From an uncultured Actinomycetes bacterium (GTDB taxonomy: Bacteria > Actinomycetota > Actinomycetes > Nanopelagicales > Nanopelagicaceae): a stretch of DNA of 61,148 bases. Below the pieces are notes generated by a model, which had not been told where the DNA came from, made no database searches, and saw nothing but the letters and a program-made list of their open reading frames with translations. A program made the translations under genes and the position numbers. Location of the stretch: positions 1 to 61,148 of the forward strand of contig CAIMOX010000004.1 in NCBI GenBank assembly GCA_903843225.1. The letters are read 5' to 3'. Position 1 is the stretch's first letter. Each line of letters begins with the position of its first letter. This document shows, in pieces, positions 17,440 to 25,926 of the stretch.

Positions 17440-19241
17440 AGAAGTCTTTTAAATTCGCGATTGTGATGGTTGCCGTGGCCCTGATATTTGGCACAAATAC
17501 TTCCAGTGCTGAAGTCGTTGGGGATCAGCACTGGATAACTCCCATCAATTCCTCTCCTACTTTTCACTCAATAACTTATCAAGATGAGCTTCCAGCACTG
17601 GCTACATACCCAAAGCTCACTGCCGAGCAGTACACCGCTGACCCAAACATTTGGAGTCGCTTTTTATGTGCATCAACTACTGACTCACATTGTCAAAATG
17701 TTAGCCAATTCTCGTATCAATCGATTTTCCCGGTTTGCCAACTAGCAGCCGATGTAGATTGTGTCGAAGGCGTGACTGCTATTTCTATTGCAGGGCAGTC
17801 TCAAGAAGGAAAGTTTATCTCCTACACCGTTCCAGACCATGTGAATAAGTTCCCACCAGATTTATCGCTGGGTATTCCGAAAACTGAGACTCCGAGTCTC
17901 TGGGATCTTCCCTCCGCACCCCATCAATATGGAACTCAATATGCAGTTGTCGTGGCTCAAACAGGGTCCGTCAGAATGGGCGCAAATGGGAACAGTACTC
18001 AATCTCAGTTATATGCCTATCTTCTCCCGGTTTCAAAAATCGATGTTGGTTATTTGAGAAATGAATCCCCACTCAAAGTTGGATATGACTCGTTGTGGGA
18101 AACACCAAAGGATTCTTCAGGGCGCACAAATACTCAGGGATACGGAACTTCTACCGATGCATGCACAATGTCTCTGACTGATCCGACTAAGTGCCTGACT
18201 TCACGGGCCTTCCCAGATGGATTTAAGTACTCTGTGAAGATTCGCCTTTCGAAAGAACCCGTTGCGTGGCTCCATGGCAGAATGGTTGATCCAAGCATTT
18301 CAATTTCTTCATTAAATGGTGCAGTGGTTATGACCGTGACTGCATCCCCCACAAAAGTCCCGGTTCTCTCACTTGGTGTGGACTCTTCCAAACTTACTTC
18401 GGATCAAGAAGGAATTTGGGTATCTTGCTTTACGGATGGGACGGTATGTACTGGTGGAGGAACTCACGATGGTCGTCCCATTGATTTCAATAGAACTTTT
18501 ACGGCTGATTACTCAAAGACCTTGAATCTCTGGGCGACTATGAATGGCTTCGGTGCAACTGCCATCAAAGGAGTTCAACTTCTCACTCCGCTTGTTGGAG
18601 ACAAATCACAAGCACTTCCCAGTGCGTGGAGTTTTCATACACTCCCCACTAATCAACTAGCAAAGGCTGATAGCTGTTTTGCAAACGGGCCCGGTTTAAA
18701 AGGAATAGTGACCACAAATTCAACGACCTATTCAGAAGGCCCTCCTTCCTTTAAGGACGGAAGTCTTCAATACACAGTCGCTTCACCTCACTTTAACCCG
18801 GATGGTTCTGTCTTTAAAGGAACATATAACCTTGTTATGAGGTCAGATGTAGCACGTTGCCTGTATAAATTTACGAGCGCGCCAATTAAAGCCTCTATTT
18901 CAGTTGTTTCCTCTGACGGTTCTGCAGACGTTGCAACGACTGTGTCAAATGAAACTGGTGGATGGCTTTACTTGTCTGCCAATAATTTCACATTCTCAAC
19001 TCCCACAGTCCAGGTAAAACTCTCTCAAGATGCACCTGCTCCAGTAGCAACCCCGACTCCTGTTGCCACCTCAACACCAGAGCCAACTGCCTCAGCAGCA
19101 CCAACAACTGCGCCTATCGCTCCGGCCCCAAAGCCAACGGTTGCTGCCAAGAAGTCCACCATCACCTGCATCAAGGGCAAGACATCCAAAGTAGTGACCG
19201 CCATAAAACCAACCTGCCCTGCAGGCTATAAAAAGAAGTAG
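17436..19241 (+). CDS. Secreted protein, seventh paralog (type B), end of the operon
   Basis: A 601-residue exported protein; ATG at 17436 overlaps the previous stop (ATGA). The signal peptide ends near TSSAEV. Conserved elements: VCQLAADVDCVEGV, WDLPSAPHQYG, AWLHGRMVDPSISI, GIVTTNSTTYSEGPPSF, LQYTVASPHFNPDG, VARCLYKFTSAPI, GGWLYLSANNFTFSTP, the Ala/Pro/Thr linker and module TC-x15-CPAGYKKK. It shares most with the fourth paralog. The operon ends here and meets a convergent minus-strand gene whose stop begins at 19,242, with no clear terminator between. Confidence 0.82.
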   Translation: MKKSFKFAIVMVAVALIFGTNTSSAEVVGDQHWITPINSSPTFHSITYQDELPALATYPKLTAEQYTADPNIWSRFLCASTTDSHCQNVSQFSYQSIFPVCQLAADVDCVEGVTAISIAGQSQEGKFISYTVPDHVNKFPPDLSLGIPKTETPSLWDLPSAPHQYGTQYAVVVAQTGSVRMGANGNSTQSQLYAYLLPVSKIDVGYLRNESPLKVGYDSLWETPKDSSGRTNTQGYGTSTDACTMSLTDPTKCLTSRAFPDGFKYSVKIRLSKEPVAWLHGRMVDPSISISSLNGAVVMTVTASPTKVPVLSLGVDSSKLTSDQEGIWVSCFTDGTVCTGGGTHDGRPIDFNRTFTADYSKTLNLWATMNGFGATAIKGVQLLTPLVGDKSQALPSAWSFHTLPTNQLAKADSCFANGPGLKGIVTTNSTTYSEGPPSFKDGSLQYTVASPHFNPDGSVFKGTYNLVMRSDVARCLYKFTSAPIKASISVVSSDGSADVATTVSNETGGWLYLSANNFTFSTPTVQVKLSQDAPAPVATPTPVATSTPEPTASAAPTTAPIAPAPKPTVAAKKSTITCIKGKTSKVVTAIKPTCPAGYKKK

Positions 19242-19475
19242 TTAATACCCAAGTAGCCCATGTTCTTTCAGTAACTCCTCTGGAATTCCTAGTTGTGAGA
19301 TTGGTCTACTAAACATCTCCCAATATCCATCTTCTGGATGTGGGGGAATAATTTCTCCATGTAACTTCCAGACAATATCGCCGAGTGGCATTCCCGCTTC
19401 AAACATTTTCAGGAAGTGATCATCTGCTTCTGCCGGTTCGAAGATAATCGTCTCCCACTCAACCTTAGTTTTCAT
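19242..19475 (-). CDS. Small acidic protein, possible antitoxin of a two-gene module
   Basis: A 77-residue acidic protein when started at the ATG at 19475 (MKTKVEWETIIFEP). A longer start at 19532 would overlap the upstream gene by 34 bases, and GGAG lies upstream of the shorter start, so I prefer the latter. It contains ADDHFLKMFEAGMPLGDIVW, which could form helices, and ends PEELLKEHGLLGY. No known family is recognised. It is the second gene of a pair, 23 bases after the 92-residue gene. The order (possible toxin first) resembles BrnTA or HigBA modules. Function is a hypothesis. Confidence 0.5.
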   Translation of the reverse strand: MKTKVEWETIIFEPAEADDHFLKMFEAGMPLGDIVWKLHGEIIPPHPEDGYWEMFSRPISQLGIPEELLKEHGLLGY

Positions 19476-19498
19476 GATCCTAGTTTCTCCTAGTTTTT

Positions 19499-19777
19499 CT
19501 ATTTTGAATAGCGTGCGGTCCGAATAATCCACGTATTATTTTCTTCATTCACCAGTGATATAACTGTGCGTATTACTTTGTCACCTGGGAGCCTTAATCT
19601 GATTACAGTTCGTAGTCCGTGAATCTCATGATCTTCATCAATTCCACGAAGATCACGATTGCAGATCACATAGCCTTCGAGATCACCACAATCAATGCCA
19701 TATTTTGATCCTAGTTTTTCTCGGATGGATTCCTTATTCAAAATTTCAGTAATCCAGATAGATCTGTAGGGCGCCAT
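19499..19777 (-). CDS. Small protein, possible BrnT/RelE-like toxin
   Basis: A 92-residue protein starting MAPYRSIWITEILNKES. The overall shape resembles the BrnT family: a short first strand, a helix (SIREKLGSKYGI), DLEGYV, strands around GLRTVIRLRLPGDKVIRTVISLV, and a terminal WIIRTARYSK that parallels the IRIISAR ending of BrnT toxins. The resemblance is a pattern judgement without an alignment. It lies next to a tRNA cluster, a usual place for small mobile modules. No clear ribosome binding site precedes the ATG. Confidence 0.5.
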   Translation of the reverse strand: MAPYRSIWITEILNKESIREKLGSKYGIDCGDLEGYVICNRDLRGIDEDHEIHGLRTVIRLRLPGDKVIRTVISLVNEENNTWIIRTARYSK

Positions 19778-19865
19778 CGGCGAAGCATGGGCAAGGAGCG
19801 GAAAGGTACATGAAGAGAGATGCTGTCACTGTGAATAAGTGGGGGCTGTGCATTAAAAACTAGAG

Positions 19866-19939
19866 TGGCTCGGGACAGGATCGAACTGTCGACCTCACGA
19901 TCTTCAATCGCGCGCTCGTACCAACTGAGCTACCGAGCC
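19866..19939 (-). tRNA. tRNA-Phe(GAA), copy 1
   Basis: The reverse strand folds into a 74-base cloverleaf: acceptor GGCTCGG/CCGAGCC, D-loop AGTTGGTAC, anticodon loop TTGAAGA, T-arm GACAG-TTCGATC-CTGTC, discriminator A. CCA is not encoded. The base after the anticodon (position 37) is G instead of the A seen in copy 2 at 60,101. Confidence 0.95.
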
Positions 19940-19963
19940 AGTATTAGTGGCGTTGTATAACCG

Positions 19964-20037
19964 CGACCCAGACGGGACTTGAACCCGCGACCTCCGCCGT
20001 GACAGGGCGGCGCGCTAACCAACTGCGCTACTGGGCC
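19964..20037 (-). tRNA. tRNA-Asp(GTC), copy 1
   Basis: A 74-base cloverleaf on the reverse strand: acceptor GGCCCAG/CTGGGTC, anticodon loop CTGTCAC, T-arm GCGGG-TTCAAGT-CCCGT, discriminator G as expected for tRNA-Asp. It lies 24 bases from tRNA-Phe and is probably cotranscribed with tRNA-Glu. Confidence 0.95.
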
Positions 20038-20169
20038 TAACCGAGTGCCCGGCTCCTGCTATTACGCATTCAACCGAACATCTCATTCGATACAGGATCG
20101 CTCCCGTACCAAAGCTAGGTCGTATCTTTTTCAGATACCTATTTAATTATCAACCCTGTGAGGGATTGG

Positions 20170-20242
20170 TGCCCCCAACGGGGTTCGAACCCGTGTTACC
20201 GCCGTGAAAGGGCGATGTCCTAGGCCTCTAGACGATGGGGAC
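20170..20242 (-). tRNA. tRNA-Glu(TTC)
   Basis: A 73-base cloverleaf on the reverse strand: acceptor GTCCCCA/TGGGGGC, anticodon loop CTTTCAC, T-arm ACGGG-TTCGAAC-CCCGT. It is the first gene of the Glu-Asp-Phe transcript; the 130 bases between Glu and Asp show no other gene. Confidence 0.95.
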
Positions 20243-20302
20243 GTTTAGAGCGAGCGCTAAGGGTATCGGACGCACGGCCTGCGGCAAAACTCAGTTATTG
20301 CG

Positions 20303-21085
20303 CTACTTCAGCTCCCACTTTGTGGTCACAGTGACCGTAATTGACTGCTGGCCGAGATCGATCTGGACTGGTGCCGCCATCGATCCTGCCGACTTTGCCA
20401 TCGCCATCAATGGAATTGGCCCTGATTGATTGACCTGCTCATCAACGCTCAATACCAAGCCGAGCTTTGAGCCGGTGAGAGAGGCGTAACTTTCAGCCTT
20501 CGCCTTTGCAGCAGCGATGGCCAGTGTGCGGGCGTTCGCCTCTGCAATCTTCTGGTCATAGACAAAAGAGGTAGTCGAATTGATAGAGAGTGCATTACCC
20601 ACAGCGCTCTGCAGATTCGAAATAATGAGGCCAGCGTTCTTCGCATCACGGATCACAACATTGAAGTTCTGAGTGGAACGGTATCCGACTATCTTTGCAG
20701 CCCCCGCTGATGAGTAACTGTATTCAGGGTTGGTCGAGAGATTGACTGCTCGAATGTATTGAGCCTCAACACCATTCTTCTTCAAGCTAGCACGGAAGGC
20801 ATCGGCTGATTGTGCAGTGGATGCGAGTGCTGCTGCCTGGCTCGAAGCGAGCGTTGAAATATTTGCATCAACCCGAACAGAATCGGGTGTCACCTTTACA
20901 GTGCCATCGCCCACCACGTTTACAAAGCGGGCCCCAGCAAAGGATTCATCACCGTTATAGCCTGATCCCATATGGCCAAAGCCCATGTGATCGGATCCCA
21001 TACGGCCACCAAATCCAAAGCTCAGCGCTACTACGATAACGAGTACGCCTGCAGCGCCTGCTAGATACCAAGGTTTAATCTTCAT
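20303..21085 (-). CDS. SIMPL (DUF541) domain exported protein
   Basis: A 260-residue protein with an N-terminal membrane anchor or signal segment (about residues 7-26), a Gly/Met/His-rich spacer (SDHMGFGHMGSGYNG) and a SIMPL/DUF541 domain: VVGDGTVKVTPDSVRVDANIST, a helix with Ala/Ser repeats, YSSAGAAKIVGYRSTQNFNVVI, and AIAAAKAKAESYASLTGSKLG. SIMPL proteins are periplasmic or surface-exposed with unclear roles, some linked to oxidative stress. The Met/His-rich spacer might bind a metal, which is speculation. It is transcribed away from the Sua5 gene. Confidence 0.85.
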   Translation of the reverse strand: MKIKPWYLAGAAGVLVIVVALSFGFGGRMGSDHMGFGHMGSGYNGDESFAGARFVNVVGDGTVKVTPDSVRVDANISTLASSQAAALASTAQSADAFRASLKKNGVEAQYIRAVNLSTNPEYSYSSAGAAKIVGYRSTQNFNVVIRDAKNAGLIISNLQSAVGNALSINSTTSFVYDQKIAEANARTLAIAAAKAKAESYASLTGSKLGLVLSVDEQVNQSGPIPLMAMAKSAGSMAAPVQIDLGQQSITVTVTTKWELK

Positions 21086-21158
21086 ACCTTTATCCTCTCA
21101 CTAATTCATCGATCCTATAAGTGCGTAAGAAGCGAGAAATAGGTGAGAGAATTAGGCC

Positions 21159-22121
21159 ATGACGCTCTTCTCGGTATGCACGACAGATACCTTGGTTGAC
21201 GCTGCCACGGCGCTGAAATCTGGCGCACTCGTCGCATTCCCAACTGAGACGGTCTATGGGCTCGGTGCTGATGCGCAGAACCCCGAAGCAGTGGCACGTA
21301 TCTACTCCGTAAAAGGTCGTCCCGCGGATCACCCACTCATCGTCCATATTGATTCGATGGATCGTATGGGGGATTGGGCAGCGGATGTTCCGGCATTCGC
21401 TATTGCGCTCGCTCGCGATTACTGGCCTGGGCCAATGACACTGGTTTTACAGCGCAGCGCTATCGCCAAAGACTTTATTACTGGGGGACAAGAGACTGTT
21501 GGGCTCCGGGTTCCAGCACATCCATTAGCTCTTGGACTACTTAAAGCATTTCATGAAGCCGGTGGGCTCGGCATCGCAGCACCATCAGCAAATCGATTCG
21601 GTGCAGTCTCTCCAACCACGGCTGATGCAGTGCAAGAAGAACTCGAAAGTTATATGGCCGATACTGATCTGATTCTCGATGGTGGCCCATCACTTGTTGG
21701 AGTTGAATCAACGATTATTGATTGCACCGGCGATGCTCCACGAATCCTGCGCTTAGGTGCGATCACGCAAGAGATGATTGAAGAGACAACCGGCTTGGTT
21801 GTTACTGATGCAACCAGCGCTCAATCAGATATCCGCGTATCCGGTTCACTTGAATCTCATTACTCACCTAAAGCAAAAGTTATTCTCGATGTTGTTGCTG
21901 TTGCCGGTGATGGTTTGATTGCACCAGATCAGATCCCAACTCCTAACGGAGTCATTCGACTGATGGCGCCATCGACAAATGAGCAATATGCTAGGGATTT
22001 GTATCGAGCACTTCGATTAGCCGATCAAAAGGGCCTTGAAGTCGTTGTTGCCCTACAACCCGGTGGCGATGGACTTGCAGCTGCGATCCGAGATCGCTTG
22101 CAACGCGCAGCACACGAGTAA
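21159..22121 (+). CDS. L-threonylcarbamoyladenylate synthase (Sua5/TsaC type)
   Basis: A 320-residue two-domain protein. The N-terminal YrdC domain shows GALVAFPTETVYGLGADA, the KGRPADHPLIVHI substrate-binding block, WPGPMTLVL, GLRVPAHPLA and APSANRFGAVSPTTA. The C-terminal about 110 residues form the Sua5 domain (HYSPKAKVIL linker). It makes threonylcarbamoyl-AMP from threonine, bicarbonate and ATP for t6A37 in tRNAs reading ANN codons. In many actinobacteria it lies near prfA/prmC/wecA genes; here it precedes an ABC exporter by 26 bases. Confidence 0.94.
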   Translation: MTLFSVCTTDTLVDAATALKSGALVAFPTETVYGLGADAQNPEAVARIYSVKGRPADHPLIVHIDSMDRMGDWAADVPAFAIALARDYWPGPMTLVLQRSAIAKDFITGGQETVGLRVPAHPLALGLLKAFHEAGGLGIAAPSANRFGAVSPTTADAVQEELESYMADTDLILDGGPSLVGVESTIIDCTGDAPRILRLGAITQEMIEETTGLVVTDATSAQSDIRVSGSLESHYSPKAKVILDVVAVAGDGLIAPDQIPTPNGVIRLMAPSTNEQYARDLYRALRLADQKGLEVVVALQPGGDGLAAAIRDRLQRAAHE

Positions 22122-22147
22122 TATTCCAAGTTGATAAGGAGCAATAG

Positions 22148-23884
22148 GTGTTAACAACAGTACTTCGTAAGTACCTTGCGCCATATCGCGCTACCGTTAT
22201 GGGTATCACCGTGCTCTTGCTGATTCAGACAATCACCAACCTTTACCTACCAAACCTCAACGCCGATCTCATTAACAATGGCGTGACCAAGGGCGATATT
22301 CATTACATCTGGCACATCGGTCTCATTATGTTGGCATCTTCTGCGCTGATTATGGGTGCTTCAGTCTGGCTCGCATATTTGAGCTCAAAGGTATCGATGG
22401 CATTCGGTCGCGATATGCGAGACGATGTTTTCTCAACCGTCGAAGGGTTCTCGGCCCGCGAGCTCAATCAGTTTGGCGCACCCTCATTGATTACTCGTAA
22501 TACGAACGACGTACAACAAGTACAGATGGTGCTCTTTATGGGGCTCACCATGATGGTTGGCGCTCCGATTACTGGTGTTGGCGCTGTGATCATGGCAGTC
22601 CATACCAATGCCACGCTCTCCCTACTTTTACTCGTATCGGTTCCGATCATGAGTCTTTTAATCTTCTTCTTGCTCCGTCGGGTTGTCCCACTCTTTCGCA
22701 CTACCCAACTTAAAGTTGATCGCATTAACTTAATTCTGCGCGAGCAGATCGCAGGAATCCGAGTAATCCGAGCCTTCGTAAAGACTCGTGAAGAAGAAGC
22801 TCGCTTTGCGGCGAGCAATCAAGATCTCATGGATGTCCAGCTCAAGGTAACTCGCACCTTCGCCATCATGTTCCCGGCTTTGATGCTGATATTAAATCTA
22901 TCGAGCGTTGCAGTGCTCTGGGTCGGCGGACATTTGATCAATACTGGTTCGATGCCGATCGGTAATTTGATGGCATTCTTGACCTACATCATGCAGATTC
23001 TCTCGAGCGTAATGATGGCTGTGATGATGTCGCTAATGATTCCGCGCGCTGCTGCATCTGCCGAGCGAATCAAAGAAGTGTTAGATACTCCTTCATCAGT
23101 TGGTGATGCGATTAATCCCCTCACCCCAGCAAAGCGTGAAGGCGTTCTAACCTTTGACTTTGTTGAATATCGCTATCCCGGCGCTGAGCATCCAGTCTTA
23201 TCAAATATCTCTTTTACTGCTCACCCAGGCCAAGTCACCGCAATTGTGGGTTCAACTGGATCCGGTAAGACCACTCTGCTTAATTTGATTCCACGTTTTA
23301 TTGACCCGACTTCTGGACGAGTTTTGCTTGATGGTATCGATGTCAAAGATCAATCACTCGAAGGGATCTGGTCAGAGATTGGCCTTGTTCCACAACGATC
23401 ATTCTTATTCGGTGGCACGATCGCTGAGAACCTTCGATACGGTGATCTCAATGCCAGCGATGAAGAACTCTGGGCGGCACTTGAAATTGCTCAAGGCAAA
23501 GATTTTGTCTCAGAGCTCGCCGATGGGCTTCAATCACGAGTCGCTCAGGGCGGCACCAACTTCTCTGGTGGTCAACGCCAGCGCCTTTCTATCGCGCGTG
23601 CAATTGTGAAGAACCCACGGATCTATCTACTTGATGATTCATTCTCAGCGTTGGATTACACAACCGATGCAAAGCTTCGCGTGGCACTTGAAGATCATGC
23701 CAAGGATTCCACGGTAATTATCGTTGCACAGCGGGTATCAACAATTCTGAGCGCAAATCAGATCATTGTTCTGAACGAGGGCAAGATCGATGGCATTGGC
23801 ACACATGCCGACCTCATGAATACTTGTAAGACTTATCAAGAGATTGTCTTGTCGCAGCTCAGCCCTGAAGAGGCTGCATCATGA
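22148..23884 (+). CDS. ABC exporter half-transporter, degenerate-site subunit
   Basis: A 578-residue protein: six membrane helices (about residues 15-300) then an ATPase domain. Start GTG at 22148 with AAGGAG upstream. Walker A is GSTGSGKTTLLN; signature FSGGQRQRLSIARA; Walker B YLLDDSFSALD, where Asp replaces the catalytic Glu; the H-loop is VAQRVST, with Gln in place of His. These two changes mark the non-hydrolysing site of heterodimeric exporters of the TM287/288, BmrCD or LmrCD kind. The next gene overlaps by four bases and supplies the partner. Substrate unknown; drugs or lipids are usual. Confidence 0.92.
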   Translation: MLTTVLRKYLAPYRATVMGITVLLLIQTITNLYLPNLNADLINNGVTKGDIHYIWHIGLIMLASSALIMGASVWLAYLSSKVSMAFGRDMRDDVFSTVEGFSARELNQFGAPSLITRNTNDVQQVQMVLFMGLTMMVGAPITGVGAVIMAVHTNATLSLLLLVSVPIMSLLIFFLLRRVVPLFRTTQLKVDRINLILREQIAGIRVIRAFVKTREEEARFAASNQDLMDVQLKVTRTFAIMFPALMLILNLSSVAVLWVGGHLINTGSMPIGNLMAFLTYIMQILSSVMMAVMMSLMIPRAAASAERIKEVLDTPSSVGDAINPLTPAKREGVLTFDFVEYRYPGAEHPVLSNISFTAHPGQVTAIVGSTGSGKTTLLNLIPRFIDPTSGRVLLDGIDVKDQSLEGIWSEIGLVPQRSFLFGGTIAENLRYGDLNASDEELWAALEIAQGKDFVSELADGLQSRVAQGGTNFSGGQRQRLSIARAIVKNPRIYLLDDSFSALDYTTDAKLRVALEDHAKDSTVIIVAQRVSTILSANQIIVLNEGKIDGIGTHADLMNTCKTYQEIVLSQLSPEEAAS

Positions 23885-25836
23885 GCCAGCAACGTCCTGC
23901 GAGCCCAGCAGCGGGTGGAATGCGCGGCGGCCCAATGGGCGGCATGATGGGTGCGCCTCCTGCAAAGTCCAAGAATTTCAAGGGCTCATTACGTCGCTTA
24001 ATGGCAGAGCTCAAGCCTGAGCGAAATATCTTGGTCACTGTTCTAGTGCTCATCACATCATCAGTAACGATCGGCGCCTTCGGTCCCAAGATTCTCGGTC
24101 GCGCAACCAACGAAATCTTTAATGGATTCATTGGGAAGAAACTCCCAATGGGCCTGTCAAAAGATCAAGTCGTCGCAGGGCTTCGGGCAAAGGGTCAAAC
24201 AACTCAAGCAGACATGCTGGCGAAGAGTTCTGTGATCCCAGGCCACGGTATGAATTTCACAACGATCGCTCACTTCTTACTTCTCGCCATTGCGCTCTAT
24301 GTAATCTCATCTCTCTTCATGTGGGTTCAGGCTTATCTCATGGCTGGCGTTACACAGCGCACCGTATATCGCTTGCGTCGCCTCGCAGAAGAGAAGATTG
24401 GTCGACTACCGCTTAAATACTTTGATACTCAGTCTCGTGGTGATCTGCTCAGTCGCGTGACCAACGATATCGACAACATCGCGACATCACTGCAGCAAGG
24501 TCTCTCACAGATTCTAAACTCAGTTCTGACTGTCGTATCAGTCTTAATCATGATGGTCTGGATCAGTCCCGAGCTTGCGCTCGTCAGCTTGATCGCGATT
24601 CCACTATCCATGTTCGCCTCAGTGAAGATCGCAAAGCGATCTAAAGTTGAATTCGTCGCCCAATGGGATTGGACCGGAAAACTCAATGGCCACGTTGAAG
24701 AGATGCATACTGGCCATGCACTTGTGAAGGTATTTGGCCGCCGCCAACAAGCGATCAAGGATTTCAAATCCCTCAACTCGAATCTCTATGAATCAAGCTT
24801 TAAAGCTCAGTTCATCTCGGGAATTATCCAACCTGTGACGCAGTTGGTTTCAAACCTGATCTATGTGGCGATTGCAGTGCTTGGTGGATATCGGGTAGCC
24901 ACAGGCGCCATGAGCCTTGGTGATGTTCAGGCATTTATCTCGTACTCGCGTCAGTTCGGTATGCCACTAGCTCAGATCGCAGGATTGATGAACACAGTTC
25001 AATCTGGTGTTGCTTCTGCCGAGCGACTCTTCGAACTTCTCGATGCGACCGAGGAAGAACCTGATCGTAAAGATTCAACTCCAATCGGACGCGCTAAGGG
25101 TGAAGTGATCTTCAAAGATGTCTCATTCCGATATGTGAATGATCAGCCACTGATTGAAAACTTTAACCTCACTGTAAAACCTGGGCAGACCGTCGCAATT
25201 GTTGGGCCGACAGGAGCTGGCAAGACAACGCTTGTGAACCTCATCATGCGCTTCTATGAAATCAATAGTGGAGTTATCACGTTGGATGGCATCGATACCA
25301 AGATGATGACTCGCGATGATCTCCGCCGACAATTCGGAATGGTTCTGCAAGAGACCTGGCTCTTCAGTGGATCAATGCGTGAGAACATCGCTTTCGGTTC
25401 AACAAATCCATCTGATGATCAGGTTGCAGCTGCAGCATCTGCGGCAAATATCGATCACTTCATACGCGCCTTGCCTAAAGGATTCGATTCTCTTCTCACC
25501 GACGATAACTCGACAGTCTCTAATGGAGAACGCCAGCTCTTAACTATCGCTCGCGCCTTTATGGCAGACCCGGCAATTTTAATTTTGGATGAAGCCACAT
25601 CCTCTGTAGATACCCGTACCGAAGTATTGGTTCAACAAGCGATGGCAAAGCTTCGCACCGGCCGTACCAGCTTTGTGATCGCTCACCGACTCTCAACAAT
25701 TCGTGACGCCGATGTAATCCTGGTAATGGATAAAGGCGCGTTGGTTGAGCAAGGCACCCACCACCAGTTAATGGCAGCCAAGGGCTTCTATTACGACCTG
25801 TATGCGAGCCAGTTCTCAGCCAGTATCGCCGAATAA
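23881..25836 (+). CDS. ABC exporter half-transporter, catalytic-site subunit
   Basis: A 651-residue partner of the preceding gene. It has a Gly/Met/Pro-rich N-terminal tail (about 30 residues), a membrane domain interrupted after the first helix by about 45 extra residues, and an ATPase domain with Walker A GPTGAGKTTLVN, Walker B LILDEATSSVD with catalytic Glu and H-loop IAHRLST. Its signature is VSNGERQLLTIARA, departing from LSGGQ, as expected when it faces the degenerate ATP site of the partner. Four-base overlap (ATGA) implies equal production of the two halves. Confidence 0.92.
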   Translation: MSQQRPASPAAGGMRGGPMGGMMGAPPAKSKNFKGSLRRLMAELKPERNILVTVLVLITSSVTIGAFGPKILGRATNEIFNGFIGKKLPMGLSKDQVVAGLRAKGQTTQADMLAKSSVIPGHGMNFTTIAHFLLLAIALYVISSLFMWVQAYLMAGVTQRTVYRLRRLAEEKIGRLPLKYFDTQSRGDLLSRVTNDIDNIATSLQQGLSQILNSVLTVVSVLIMMVWISPELALVSLIAIPLSMFASVKIAKRSKVEFVAQWDWTGKLNGHVEEMHTGHALVKVFGRRQQAIKDFKSLNSNLYESSFKAQFISGIIQPVTQLVSNLIYVAIAVLGGYRVATGAMSLGDVQAFISYSRQFGMPLAQIAGLMNTVQSGVASAERLFELLDATEEEPDRKDSTPIGRAKGEVIFKDVSFRYVNDQPLIENFNLTVKPGQTVAIVGPTGAGKTTLVNLIMRFYEINSGVITLDGIDTKMMTRDDLRRQFGMVLQETWLFSGSMRENIAFGSTNPSDDQVAAAASAANIDHFIRALPKGFDSLLTDDNSTVSNGERQLLTIARAFMADPAILILDEATSSVDTRTEVLVQQAMAKLRTGRTSFVIAHRLSTIRDADVILVMDKGALVEQGTHHQLMAAKGFYYDLYASQFSASIAE

Positions 25837-25926
25837 ATCCAGCAGAGTTTGTCCGCGGGTCGTAGGTCTTCCATTCGTCGATCTTTTCTAATTGGCTTTA
25901 GCCACATCTAGTGAGAGGGATCAACA

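Noticed and set aside
21086-21158. Inverted repeat CTCTCAC ... GTGAGAG between the SIMPL and Sua5 genes
   Set aside because: Arms are seven bases, about 40 bases apart, in a short divergent region; too weak to call an operator.
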